Shown: positions 7,228-15,541, counted from the first letter of the stretch. The stretch is 17,027 bases of DNA from Rhodoferax sp. (GCA_030683195.1 JAUXQA010000221.1:1-17027), one strand, 5' to 3'. Program-made: numbers and translations. The notes: generated from the sequence alone by a model not told the origin.

Positions 7228-8718
7228 ATGGACATCCTGAATCAACTCATGGCCGGCTTTGCCACCGCAGGCACACCTATCAATTTGCTCTGGGCCTTGG
7301 CGGGTTGCGCCTTGGGCACCGGCATTGGCGTGTTGCCCGGCCTGGGCCCGGCCGTGACCATTGCGATGCTGCTGCCCATCACCGGCCAGGTGGAAGCCAC
7401 CGCGTCGATGATCTTTTTTGCCGGTATTTACTACGGCGCCATGTACGGCGGCTCTACCACCTCCATTCTGCTCAACACGCCGGGCGAGACCGGCACCATG
7501 GTGACCGCGCTGGAGGGCTTCAAGATGGCCAAAAATGGCCGGGCCGGGGCCGCGCTGGCCACCTCTGCCATTGGCTCTTTTGTGGCGGGTACGTTTGCTA
7601 CGGTGCTCGTGACGATGTTTGCGCCGATCCTGGCCGAATATGCTGTGCGCCTGGGCCCGCCCGAGTACTTTTGCCTGATGTTGCTGGCCTTCACGACGGT
7701 GAGTGCTGTTCTGGGTCAAAGCTCCTTGCGTGGTTTGACGGCCCTGTTTTTTGGTCTGGCGCTCGGCTTGATCGGTATCGACCAGATCACAGGGCAGGTG
7801 CGCTACACCGGTGGCGTGCTGGAATTCATGGACGGCATTGAGGTAGTGCTGATTGCCGTTGGCCTGTTTGCCATTGCCGAGGTGCTGTACAACGCCATGT
7901 ACGAGGGCCGCACGCCGGTCAACCTGAACAAGCTCAACAAGGTGCACATGACCGGCACCGAGTGGCGCCGCTCCTGGCCCGCCTGGTTGCGCGGCACCGC
8001 CATTGGTTTCCCGTTTGGCACCATACCGGCAGGTGGCTCGGAGATTCCGACCTTCTTGAGCTACGCCATGGAGCGCAAGCTGGCTGCCCCGGAGCACAAA
8101 AAAGAATTTGGTACCACCGGCGCCATTGAAGGCGTGGCCGGCCCCGAAGCAGCCAACAATGCGGCTGTGACCGCCACCCTGGTGCCGCTGCTGACGCTAG
8201 GCATTCCCACCTCGGTGACCGCTGCTATTTTGTTGTCCGCCTTGCAAAACTACGGCATCCAGGCCGGGCCTCAGCTGTTCCAGACTTCGCCTGATCTGGT
8301 TTGGGCGCTGATTGCCTCACTGTACATTGGCAACGTCATGCTGCTGGTGCTGAATTTGCCGATGGTGGGCCTGTGGGTCAAGCTGCTGAAGATCCCCCGT
8401 CCCCAGCTGTATGCCGGCATTCTGATTTTTGCGACGGTAGGCGTTTACGGCATGCGCCAAAGCTCGTTTGATTTGTTCCTGATGTACGGCCTGGGGCTGG
8501 TGGGCGTCGTGATGCGCCGCTACGACTTCCCGACGGCACCGGTGATCGTGGGCCTGATTTTGGGACCCCTGGCTGAAGCTCAGATGCGCAATGCCTTGTC
8601 AATCGGGCAGGGCAGCTGGAGCGTGTTCATCGAGCGCCCCATGTCGGCCACGCTGCTGGCTGTGGTGGTGCTGGTGCTGATCACCCCTCGTCTGTTGGCC
8701 TGGCACCGCCGAAGCTAA
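7228..8718 (+). CDS. tctA: Tripartite tricarboxylate transporter large membrane subunit TctA
   Basis: A 496-residue polytopic inner-membrane protein, the usual TctA length. Conserved motifs run in order: GIGVLPGLGPAVTIAMLLP (32-50), YYGAMYGGSTTSILLNTPGE (68-87), FGTIPAGGSEIPTFLSYAM (263-281), GVAGPEAANNAA (302-313) and LGIPTS (324-329). The two halves repeat related Gly/Pro-rich loops, which form the substrate path in this family. With TctB it imports the carboxylate delivered by TctC, using the membrane ion gradient. It ends 10 bp from the convergent stop of the hybrid kinase gene, with no obvious terminator in between. No gene or motif is visibly damaged. Confidence 0.93.
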   Translation: MDILNQLMAGFATAGTPINLLWALAGCALGTGIGVLPGLGPAVTIAMLLPITGQVEATASMIFFAGIYYGAMYGGSTTSILLNTPGETGTMVTALEGFKMAKNGRAGAALATSAIGSFVAGTFATVLVTMFAPILAEYAVRLGPPEYFCLMLLAFTTVSAVLGQSSLRGLTALFFGLALGLIGIDQITGQVRYTGGVLEFMDGIEVVLIAVGLFAIAEVLYNAMYEGRTPVNLNKLNKVHMTGTEWRRSWPAWLRGTAIGFPFGTIPAGGSEIPTFLSYAMERKLAAPEHKKEFGTTGAIEGVAGPEAANNAAVTATLVPLLTLGIPTSVTAAILLSALQNYGIQAGPQLFQTSPDLVWALIASLYIGNVMLLVLNLPMVGLWVKLLKIPRPQLYAGILIFATVGVYGMRQSSFDLFLMYGLGLVGVVMRRYDFPTAPVIVGLILGPLAEAQMRNALSIGQGSWSVFIERPMSATLLAVVVLVLITPRLLAWHRRS

Positions 8719-8728
8719 AGCAGTCTTT

Positions 8729-11700
8729 TCACCGGCGAAGCGTGCGCAGCTTGTCCCGCGCCGCTTCAAATTCAAAGTGAAGGATGTTGTGCGCCAGCTC
8801 GATGCTGGCGGCCCCCCAGGCAGCGTTCAATGGCTCGGCGTTGGCCTGATACAAGGTGATGGCCGCTGTATCGCTGGTGGTCAGTAGTGCCTCCAGTTCA
8901 TGCAGCACTCGCTGCAGGCCCTCAGGGTTCGAGAGCGTCGGCGCCTGGGTTGGCCCAAGTGCTGGCGGGCTGGGCAAGGCAGCCGCGATGGCCATCATGG
9001 CCCGCTTGAGGTCATTCATGTCGGCTTGGGCCGGGCCAAGCCCGCCCTCCCTGCGTTGGGTCTTTAAGGCCGCATCCAGCCGGGTGGCGATGTCCTGGAC
9101 CTGCGATGCACCCAAGGTGCCGGCTGTTCCTTTGAGTGTGTGCATGAGCCGTTGGGCGTTGATCAGGTCACCTTCGGCCAGTTGTTGCGCCAGTTGATGC
9201 ACGTCGTCGGTATGCTGCTCAACAAAATCACCCATCAGCGTCAGGTATTTGACGACGTTGCCACGCAACGCTGACTGGCCTTGCTGCACATCCAGGCCCG
9301 GCACACTAGCCAACGCATCAAGGGCAGATTGGCTTGCTTTGTCCGGCGGGGCATTGACTGGCAGGGTTTTCGACAGGTCCTCGGGGTGGAGATCAGCCAA
9401 GTTCGCGAGTGCGCGGTTTGATGCACGTGGCAGCCATTTCAGCAGCTTCTCATACAGCAGCCTGGGTTCCACCGGCTTGGCAACAAAGTCGTTCATGCCC
9501 GCGTCCCTGCAGGCCCGGCGGTCTTCCTCAAACACATCGGCGGTCATGGCCAAAATGGGCGTGCTTTCGCGCCCAGGCAAGAACCGGATCGCGCGCGTGG
9601 CCTCCAGACCATCCATGTAAGGCATCTGGATGTCCATCAGAATCAGGTCGTAAGCGTGGGCCTGCGCCTTTTGCAGGGCTTCTCTCCCATTCACGGCAGT
9701 CTCTGCGATCAGTCCGACACCGTGCAGAAGCTCCAGAGCAACCTCGCGATTGATGGCGTTGTCATCGGCCAGCAAGAGCCTTGCGCCTTGGTGGTGCAGT
9801 CGCAGGAGCGATTCGGCGTTGAGCACATCCGGTTGAGCACGGGTTGGCATGGTGCCTTGGACCCGCTCCAGGCGCGCGGTAAACCAGAACAGGCTGCCCT
9901 TGCCCGGGGTGCTTTGGGTGCCCACTTCCCCGCCCATCAAATGGGCCAGGCGTTTCGTGATGGATAGCCCCAGGCCTGTCCCGCCATAGCGCCTGGTGGT
10001 GGACGTGTCCACCTGCTCAAAGGCTTGAAACAAGCGGTCCATTTTTTCGGGTGCGATGCCGATCCCGGTGTCCTGAACCTCGAAGCAAACCAAAATCTCC
10101 TGACCGTTGTCCTCCTTCACCACCGCTCGCAGCGTGATCGTGCCATTCTCGGTGAACTTCACGGCATTGGCGGCGTAATTGAGCAGCGCTTGGCGCAGCC
10201 GCGTCGGGTCTCCACGCAACCACAAGGGTACGTTGGCGCCATCGATCTCCACTCGCAGCCCCTTGTCCAAGGCGGGTTCGCTGATGATGGAAGCCACGTT
10301 GTCAAGAATGGCGCAGAGCTCAAAGTCGTTGTTTTCCAATTGCAACCGGTCGGCTTCGATCTTGGACAGGTCAAGAATGTCATTGATGATCGATAACAGG
10401 TGGCGTCCTGCGCTGTCGATCTTGTCCAGGCGTATCGCTTGTTCGGGGGTTGCTCCCCCGCGGCGCAGCAGGTGGTTCAGGCCAATGATGGCGTTCATGG
10501 GTGTGCGTATCTCGTGGCTCATGTTGGCCAGGAAGGCGCTTTTGGCCAAATTGGCCGAGTCAGCTTGTTGGCGGGCCAGCGTTAACTCGGCAGTGCGACT
10601 CACCACCAGTTCTTCCAGGTGGTGGCGGTAGTGGTCCAGTTCACTGCCCAGGCGTTTTTTCTCGGTGATGTCCTCCTTGACCGCTACATAGTGGCTGATC
10701 GTGCCGTTGGGCTGGCGCAGCGGGCTGATGATCGCGAACTCAACGTATTCAGTGCCATCCTTGCGCCTGTTGATGAATTCACCTTTCCACGGCAGCCCCT
10801 GGGTCAGGGTCTGCCACAGCGAGTCGTAGGTGGCTTGGGGGGTCTTGCCGGCGTGCAGGATGCTCGGGTTTTGGCCCAGGACTTCTTCCCGGCTGTAGCC
10901 GGTGGCGAGGGTGAAGGCTTCGTTCACGTACTCAATGTGCCCTGCCAGATTGGTGATGACGATGCTCTCCGTGCTTTGGTGCAGGGCCAGTGACAGTTTT
11001 CGCAACTGGTCCTCATTGGCTTTGCGCTCAGTGATGTTGGTGTGCACCACCACGGCACCCTGGCCACTGGCGCCGAAGGGGGTGACGCTCATGTTGAACC
11101 AGCATGGCTGCCCGTTTGGATGGCTGGCGTACTCCAGGGTAAAACTGGGCAGGCGGTGGTCCAGCACGGCCTCAATGCCCTCACGGGCATTGAGTGCGCC
11201 TACGCCGGCGGGCGGCGTATCGGGCAGGCACACGGACAGATAAGGGGTGCCCACGTCGGTATGAGGCGGTGCAAGGCCGGGCCCTTGGTTGTTGTCGCGC
11301 ACGAACCGTCGCCAGGGTTCGTTGACCGCCGTAATGACGCCGACGCTGTTCAATACGGCTATTTCGGAGCTGACTGAATCCAGAATCGCCACGTTGAAGG
11401 CTTCGCTGTGGCGCAAGGCTTCTTCCGCGGCTTCCCGCGCGGCCTCCCGCTCAAAACTGTCGAGTGCGAAGCTGATGTTTTTGGCCATGTTCAGCAGCAA
11501 CTCGCGGATATCCGCATCGAACCCGCCGACCTGGTCTGTGAAGAGGCTCAGGGCGCCAATGGCCACGCCACCACGGTGCAGGGGCAGGGCTGCGGACGCG
11601 GCCCAGCCCGCGCGGGCACCTCGCTCATGCCAGATGGCCGTGCGCGGATCGTTCAAAAAGTCCTGGCACCAGAACGGCTGGTCGTTGCGAATCGCGGTGG

Positions 11701-12658
11701 CTGTGGGGCGTTGGCAGCGCGGGTCACCCGGATCGACGGTGATTCTCACATCGGCGAGGTAATTCGTGTCATCGCCAAAGGAGGCCAGGGGATTGAGCAA
11801 CTGGGAAGCCTCATCCACCAAGCCGATCCATGCCATCTTCATACCGCCCAAGGTCACGGCATCACGGCAGATCTGAGGGAATAATTCTGCCTCGCTGGTG
11901 CAGCGCATGATGGCCTCGCCGCTGCGGGTCAGAGCGACATAAAACTGGCTGAGTCGCTTTAGCCTGGCTTCGGTTTGTTTGCGCTGGCTAATGTCTCTCA
12001 AAAACACCAATGTGCCTTTTATTCCCGCAAATTCAGTGGGCGCACCCGATCCCTCGCCCTCGAACCAGTCACCCTGCAGGGTGCGCATTTTTCCCTCAAC
12101 CACTGGGCCTGGCTCCTGTGGCGCCGGTGCGGGATCAAACCGCTTGGCCAGGACCACCTGAAGGGCCGGGTCAAAGTAGTCCAGCACGCGTTGGCCCAGC
12201 AGGTCAGTGGCCTGCGTTCCCCCCAGCAACTGTACGCAGGCGGGGTTGATATAAGCAAAGCGGCCCTCGGTCTGGACAAAAACGCTATCGGGTGCGCTCT
12301 CCAGCAAGGCCAGGTACTGTTGTTCACTGGCACGCAGGGCCTGGTTGGCACGCCGGGTCTGCAGGGCCAGGCTGGATTGCGCCGAGCGCTCGCCCACCGC
12401 CGAGGTAAGTACCTGATTGAGCAACCGTTTAATCAGGCCCCATAGCAGCAGTGCGGTCACCAGGACAAACAGCCAGCCTTTGACGGTGCTGGCGAGCACA
12501 ATCTGCTCCGGGCTAGTGAACAGCCACGCCACGATCTTGTCGGACAGCACAATCCACAGCCCTGCATACAGGACGTAAAAAAGCGCCAGCTTCAAGCTGG
12601 CCGTGTTCGGGTTGACTTTGGACGGCGTCCCGGACGCCTTTGGTTCGGGTGTGCTCAT
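8729..12658 (-). CDS. Hybrid sensor histidine kinase (TM-PAS-GAF-PAS-PAS-HK-REC-Hpt)
   Basis: A 1309-residue multi-step phosphorelay kinase. Two membrane segments (about 24-47 and 61-80) are joined by only a very short external loop, so sensing is probably cytoplasmic. Then come PAS (112-225), GAF (235-402), PAS (418-545) and PAS with its PAC end (552-668), a short coiled linker, the HisKA domain with His715 in MSHEIRTPMNAI, the N box LLNYAANAVKF (Asn827, Asn831), G1 DTGIGIAP, G2 GGTGLGLS, a receiver with Asp1009 (LILMDIQMPYMDG) and Lys1061, and a C-terminal Hpt with His1173 (LMHTLKGTAGTLG). All phospho-transfer residues are present. AAGG precedes the ATG. It lies 43 bp after the HD-GYP gene and is likely its partner. 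The PAS ligands are unknown. Confidence 0.92.
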   Translation of the reverse strand: MSTPEPKASGTPSKVNPNTASLKLALFYVLYAGLWIVLSDKIVAWLFTSPEQIVLASTVKGWLFVLVTALLLWGLIKRLLNQVLTSAVGERSAQSSLALQTRRANQALRASEQQYLALLESAPDSVFVQTEGRFAYINPACVQLLGGTQATDLLGQRVLDYFDPALQVVLAKRFDPAPAPQEPGPVVEGKMRTLQGDWFEGEGSGAPTEFAGIKGTLVFLRDISQRKQTEARLKRLSQFYVALTRSGEAIMRCTSEAELFPQICRDAVTLGGMKMAWIGLVDEASQLLNPLASFGDDTNYLADVRITVDPGDPRCQRPTATAIRNDQPFWCQDFLNDPRTAIWHERGARAGWAASAALPLHRGGVAIGALSLFTDQVGGFDADIRELLLNMAKNISFALDSFEREAAREAAEEALRHSEAFNVAILDSVSSEIAVLNSVGVITAVNEPWRRFVRDNNQGPGLAPPHTDVGTPYLSVCLPDTPPAGVGALNAREGIEAVLDHRLPSFTLEYASHPNGQPCWFNMSVTPFGASGQGAVVVHTNITERKANEDQLRKLSLALHQSTESIVITNLAGHIEYVNEAFTLATGYSREEVLGQNPSILHAGKTPQATYDSLWQTLTQGLPWKGEFINRRKDGTEYVEFAIISPLRQPNGTISHYVAVKEDITEKKRLGSELDHYRHHLEELVVSRTAELTLARQQADSANLAKSAFLANMSHEIRTPMNAIIGLNHLLRRGGATPEQAIRLDKIDSAGRHLLSIINDILDLSKIEADRLQLENNDFELCAILDNVASIISEPALDKGLRVEIDGANVPLWLRGDPTRLRQALLNYAANAVKFTENGTITLRAVVKEDNGQEILVCFEVQDTGIGIAPEKMDRLFQAFEQVDTSTTRRYGGTGLGLSITKRLAHLMGGEVGTQSTPGKGSLFWFTARLERVQGTMPTRAQPDVLNAESLLRLHHQGARLLLADDNAINREVALELLHGVGLIAETAVNGREALQKAQAHAYDLILMDIQMPYMDGLEATRAIRFLPGRESTPILAMTADVFEEDRRACRDAGMNDFVAKPVEPRLLYEKLLKWLPRASNRALANLADLHPEDLSKTLPVNAPPDKASQSALDALASVPGLDVQQGQSALRGNVVKYLTLMGDFVEQHTDDVHQLAQQLAEGDLINAQRLMHTLKGTAGTLGASQVQDIATRLDAALKTQRREGGLGPAQADMNDLKRAMMAIAAALPSPPALGPTQAPTLSNPEGLQRVLHELEALLTTSDTAAITLYQANAEPLNAAWGAASIELAHNILHFEFEAARDKLRTLRR

Positions 12659-12701
12659 GGGCGCCTTGGGGGTTGTGGGTCAGGGTGTCAGCGTGCGAGG
12701 C

Positions 12702-13796
12702 CTAACCGCCGTCAGAATAGCGCCTGGCAATCGATATAAAGTCATCCAAACCACCCAGGAACGCATCCACCATATCGGGGTCAAAGTGCTTGCCCCGCCC
12801 GCTGGCAATGATCTCGCTGGCTTGCGCGTAGGTTTTCCCCACTTTGTACACACGCACCGAGATGAGCGCGTCAAACACATCTGCCACGGCCATGAGGCGT
12901 GCCGAGACTGGGATGGCGTCGCCTGCCAAGCCGTCGGGATAGCCGCTGCCGTCCCATTTTTCATGGTGCCAGTGTGCAATTTCCTTGGCCACGGACAAAA
13001 ATTCCAGGGGCGTGCTGATGTCTTGTTCCGCCCGATCAATGGCCTCGCTGCCCAGTCGGGCGTGGGTTTTCATGATCTCCCACTCGGGGGGCGTCAGCGG
13101 ACCAGGTTTGAGCAGAATATGGTCCGGGATGCCCACCTTGCCAATGTCATGCAGCGGCGCTGACCGGCTCAGGGTGTCGATGTAGCGCGGGGTCAAGGTG
13201 TCAGCAAAACGGGGATGCTGGCGTAGCGCCAAGGCCAGTTGTTGAACATAGCCCTGGGTCCGCAAAATGTGGTTGCCGGTCTCGGGGTCGCGTATCTCTG
13301 CCAGGTGGGCAAGCGCCCGGATGCTCACGCGTTGGGTGAGATCGTTCTCGGTCATGCGCCGAGCCACCTCGGCCTCCAGTGTGGCATTCTGGTTGTGCAG
13401 CCAGTCGCGTGCCAGTTTGGCCAGGAGTTGGGTGCGCACCCGCGCCATCACCACCGCAGGCTTGATGGGCTTGGGGATGTAGTCTGCAGCGCCCAGCAAC
13501 AGGCCACGTTCTTCGTCTTCAGGCGCCGCCAGAGCCGTTAAAAAAACCACCGGAATGTCGCGCGTGACGGCATGCTGCTTTAACTGGGCCATCACGGCGT
13601 AGCCATCCATGTTGGGCATCATTACGTCGAGCAGAATCAGGTCGGGCCGGGGCTCGGCGCCAGCAATGCGCAGACAGGCAGGACCCGAAGTCGCTGCCAG
13701 TACCCGATACTGCGGGCGCAGCAGTTCACTCAAAACCACCAGGTTTTCAGGTGCATCGTCAACGATCAGGATCGTTGCTTGGGCTTCAGGGGTCAT
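12702..13796 (-). CDS. Response regulator with HD-GYP c-di-GMP phosphodiesterase domain
   Basis: A 364-residue RpfG-like regulator. The receiver has the acidic pair in ILIVDDAPEN, Asp57 (LILLDVMMPNMDG), Thr88 and Lys109 (IPKPIKP). A helical linker (130-155) leads into the HD-GYP domain, with His216-Asp217 in APLHDIGKVGIPD, the HWHHEKWDGSGYPDGLAG block at 275-292 (GYP at 285-287) and VADVFDAL. These are the metal and substrate residues of active enzymes that hydrolyse cyclic di-GMP. The ATG at 13796 gives a normal receiver N-terminus; in-frame ATGs at 13853 and 13856 would add about 20 residues, and none has a strong ribosome site. The next gene is the hybrid kinase, so its Hpt domain plausibly phosphorylates this receiver. 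Confidence 0.92.
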   Translation of the reverse strand: MTPEAQATILIVDDAPENLVVLSELLRPQYRVLAATSGPACLRIAGAEPRPDLILLDVMMPNMDGYAVMAQLKQHAVTRDIPVVFLTALAAPEDEERGLLLGAADYIPKPIKPAVVMARVRTQLLAKLARDWLHNQNATLEAEVARRMTENDLTQRVSIRALAHLAEIRDPETGNHILRTQGYVQQLALALRQHPRFADTLTPRYIDTLSRSAPLHDIGKVGIPDHILLKPGPLTPPEWEIMKTHARLGSEAIDRAEQDISTPLEFLSVAKEIAHWHHEKWDGSGYPDGLAGDAIPVSARLMAVADVFDALISVRVYKVGKTYAQASEIIASGRGKHFDPDMVDAFLGGLDDFISIARRYSDGG

Positions 13797-13946
13797 CTGC
13801 TTTTGAGAGGTGTTGAATGTCCGTTGCCGGACAAAGTTTGAGCCACGAGACATCATAAACCGAGATATGTCCGTTGCCCCCCACTTTTTGCCTGGCCGTG
13901 CCGCTGCCATGGCCCTTGCTCCAGCAGGCCGCGTTAACATCCCCAT
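13797..13946. promoter_or_regulatory. Divergent promoter region with a 12-bp direct repeat
   Basis: This 150-bp gap separates the HD-GYP gene (minus) from the sigma-54 activator gene (plus). The 12-mer ATGTCCGTTGCC occurs at 13817-13828 and again at 13867-13878, exactly 50 bp apart. The first copy overlaps an inverted repeat GTCCG-TTGC-CGGAC (13819-13832). These could be operator sites. TAACAT (13935-13940), six bases before the activator ATG, resembles a -10 box, and that ATG has no Shine-Dalgarno. Confidence 0.4.
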
Positions 13947-15443
13947 ATGGAAAAGTCTGACTCTTTGCCCCGTGACGCCCAGAGCATTCTGGAGCTGGCC
14001 GGGCGCTCCATGTTCGACCTCTTTGCCAACGCCAGCGAGGGCATGCTGCTGGTTGACCGCCAAGCCCGCGTGGTGTGGGTCAACGACCTCTACAAGCGGT
14101 TTTTGCCTGCGCTGGGGTTTGATCGGGTAGAGGATTTTGTGGGCCAGCCGGTGTCCAGCGTGGTGCAAAACACCCAGATGCACCATGTGCTTGAGACCGG
14201 CAAACCCATTCTGATCGATTTGCTCACCAACCGGGCCGGCACTTTTGTAGTGAGCCGTATTCCGCTACGTGACAATCTGGGTGACGTGATTGGCGCGTTG
14301 GGCATTGTTTTGTTTGACCACGCCGAAACCAGTTTGCAGCCGTTGGTGGGCAAGTTTGCCCTGCTGCAGCGGGATCTGGATGATGTGCGTCGGGAGTTGG
14401 CCAGCCAGCGGATCAATGAGCGCAACAGCCAGCGCTTGGGGCTGCGTCAGTCGCGCTACACCTTTGCCAGCTTTGTTGGGGCCAGTCCGGCGGCGGTTGA
14501 GGTCAAGCGGCAAGCCCGCCGGGCCGCGCAAACGGCCAGCCCGGTGCTGCTGCTGGGCGAGACGGGTACGGGCAAGGAGCTGCTGGCCCACGCGATTCAC
14601 GCCTCTTCGGCCCGCGCCAGTGGGCCGTTCATCAGTCTGAATATTGCCGCTGTGCCGGACACCTTGTTGGAGGCCGAGTTTTTTGGGGTGGCGCCCGGTG
14701 CCTATACCGGGGCAGATCGCAAAGGGCGCGATGGCAAGTTTTTGCTGGCGCACGGCGGCACGCTGTTTCTGGATGAGATTGGCGACATGCCGCCTGCCCT
14801 GCAGGCCAAACTGCTGCGCGCCCTGCAAGAGGGTGAAATTGAGCCGCTGGGCTCCAATAAGCTGCTGCCCTTTGATGCGCGGGTGATTGCCGCCACCTCC
14901 CGTGACCTGGGGCGGCTGATGCGTGAAGGCAGTTTTCGGGAAGACCTGTTCTATCGCCTGAATGTGTTGCCCATCCGGGTGCCTCCGCTGCGTGAGCGGC
15001 GCGAAGACATTCCGGCGCTGGTGGAAGTGCTGGGGGAAGACATGGCGCTGCGCGGTGGCGCGCAGCCTCCGGAACTCAGCGACGAGGCGCTGGCTTTGCT
15101 GTCAGCCCAAGCTTGGCGCGGCAACATTCGGGAGTTGCGCAACGTGCTGGAGCAGGCCACCATGCGCAGCGACTCGCACCGGATTTTGCCGACACATCTG
15201 GAGGCGGTGTTGCGTGAAGCCGGCATCACACAGCTGGCCCCGGTGCTGGCTCCTCATCTGCTGGATTTACCCGCCCCGCTGGCCTTGCCGGTGATTCGTC
15301 CCCTGGCCGAGCAAGTGGCGGCTTTGGAGCGTGAGGCCATTGCGGCCGCCATGCTTACCGCGCGTGGCAACAAGGTGGCTGCGGCCAAAATGCTGGGTAT
15401 TTCCAGGGCCAAACTGTATGAGCGCCTGTTTGTGAGTGTCTGA
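13947..15443 (+). CDS. Sigma-54-dependent transcriptional activator (PAS-AAA+-Fis HTH)
   Basis: A 498-residue enhancer-binding protein. The N-terminal PAS-like sensor (about 21-120, ANASEGMLLVDRQARVVWVN) is followed by a helical linker (130-170) and the AAA+ domain: Walker A GETGTGKE (204-211), Walker B GGTLFLDEIGDMP (270-282), and the arginine-finger region FREDLFYRLNVLP (330-342). The sigma-54 contact loop reads GAYTGA (251-256) instead of GAFTGA; Phe to Tyr is a known natural variant. The Fis-type HTH is NKVAAAKMLGISRAKLYERL (475-494), after which only FVSV remains. Those last codons and the stop lie in a 41-bp palindrome. A sigma-54 promoter 104 bp downstream of the stop makes the ABC transporter genes its probable target. 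The effector is unknown. Confidence 0.92.
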   Translation: MEKSDSLPRDAQSILELAGRSMFDLFANASEGMLLVDRQARVVWVNDLYKRFLPALGFDRVEDFVGQPVSSVVQNTQMHHVLETGKPILIDLLTNRAGTFVVSRIPLRDNLGDVIGALGIVLFDHAETSLQPLVGKFALLQRDLDDVRRELASQRINERNSQRLGLRQSRYTFASFVGASPAAVEVKRQARRAAQTASPVLLLGETGTGKELLAHAIHASSARASGPFISLNIAAVPDTLLEAEFFGVAPGAYTGADRKGRDGKFLLAHGGTLFLDEIGDMPPALQAKLLRALQEGEIEPLGSNKLLPFDARVIAATSRDLGRLMREGSFREDLFYRLNVLPIRVPPLRERREDIPALVEVLGEDMALRGGAQPPELSDEALALLSAQAWRGNIRELRNVLEQATMRSDSHRILPTHLEAVLREAGITQLAPVLAPHLLDLPAPLALPVIRPLAEQVAALEREAIAAAMLTARGNKVAAAKMLGISRAKLYERLFVSV

Positions 15444-15475
15444 TAAAAATACATAATGTATTTTTATCAGACACT
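15435..15475. repeat. Perfect 41-bp palindrome, candidate enhancer (UAS) for the sigma-54 activator
   Basis: Two exact 20-bp arms surround a single A at 15455. The left arm starts AGTGTCTGATAAAA and the right arm ends TTTTATCAGACACT. It contains the final Ser and Val codons and the TGA of the activator gene. The centre lies about 118 bp upstream of the predicted sigma-54 start site, a normal enhancer distance. A transcriptional terminator is the alternative, because a 19-bp stem would be followed by TTTTAATG, a poor T-run. Confidence 0.7.
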
Positions 15476-15499
15476 TTTAATGTCTTTAATTCAGTCACT

Positions 15500-15520
15500 T
15501 TATTTTATTTTTTAAAATAA
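15500..15520. repeat. AT-only inverted repeat (8-5-8)
   Basis: TTATTTTA (15500-15507), TTTTT, then TAAAATAA (15513-15520) form a perfect inverted repeat made only of A and T, in a stretch far richer in A+T than the coding DNA on either side. It may be a flexible or protein-binding segment between enhancer and promoter, or it may arise by chance from low complexity. Confidence 0.4.
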
Positions 15521-15528
15521 TTCAATTA

Positions 15529-15541
15529 AATCAAAGACTTA
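15529..15541 (+). promoter_or_regulatory. Candidate IHF binding site
   Basis: AATCAAAGACTTA matches the IHF consensus WATCAANNNNTTR at every defined position. It lies between the 41-bp palindrome and the -24/-12 promoter, where IHF commonly bends DNA so that the bound activator can touch sigma-54 polymerase. It ends only 6 bp from the -24 element, closer than in many such promoters. Confidence 0.5.

Noticed and set aside
7222..8097. Minus-strand open frame (about 291 codons) opposite tctA
   Set aside because: It is antisense to conserved TctA motifs; its composition (Gly, Gln, His, Arg) is that of a shadow frame.
8719..8728. Terminator between tctA and the hybrid kinase gene
   Set aside because: Only 10 bp separate the two stops and no hairpin with a T-run is visible on either strand.
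13797..14186. N-terminal extension of the HD-GYP gene by up to 130 codons
   Set aside because: It would overlap the start of the divergent sigma-54 activator gene by some 240 bp, and the added residues have no domain; the receiver domain starts right after 13796.
15435..15475. Reading the palindrome as an insertion-sequence end or an integron attC site
   Set aside because: There is no partner inverted repeat enclosing a transposase, no target duplication that I can see, and no attC core triplets; a regulatory palindrome fits the context better.
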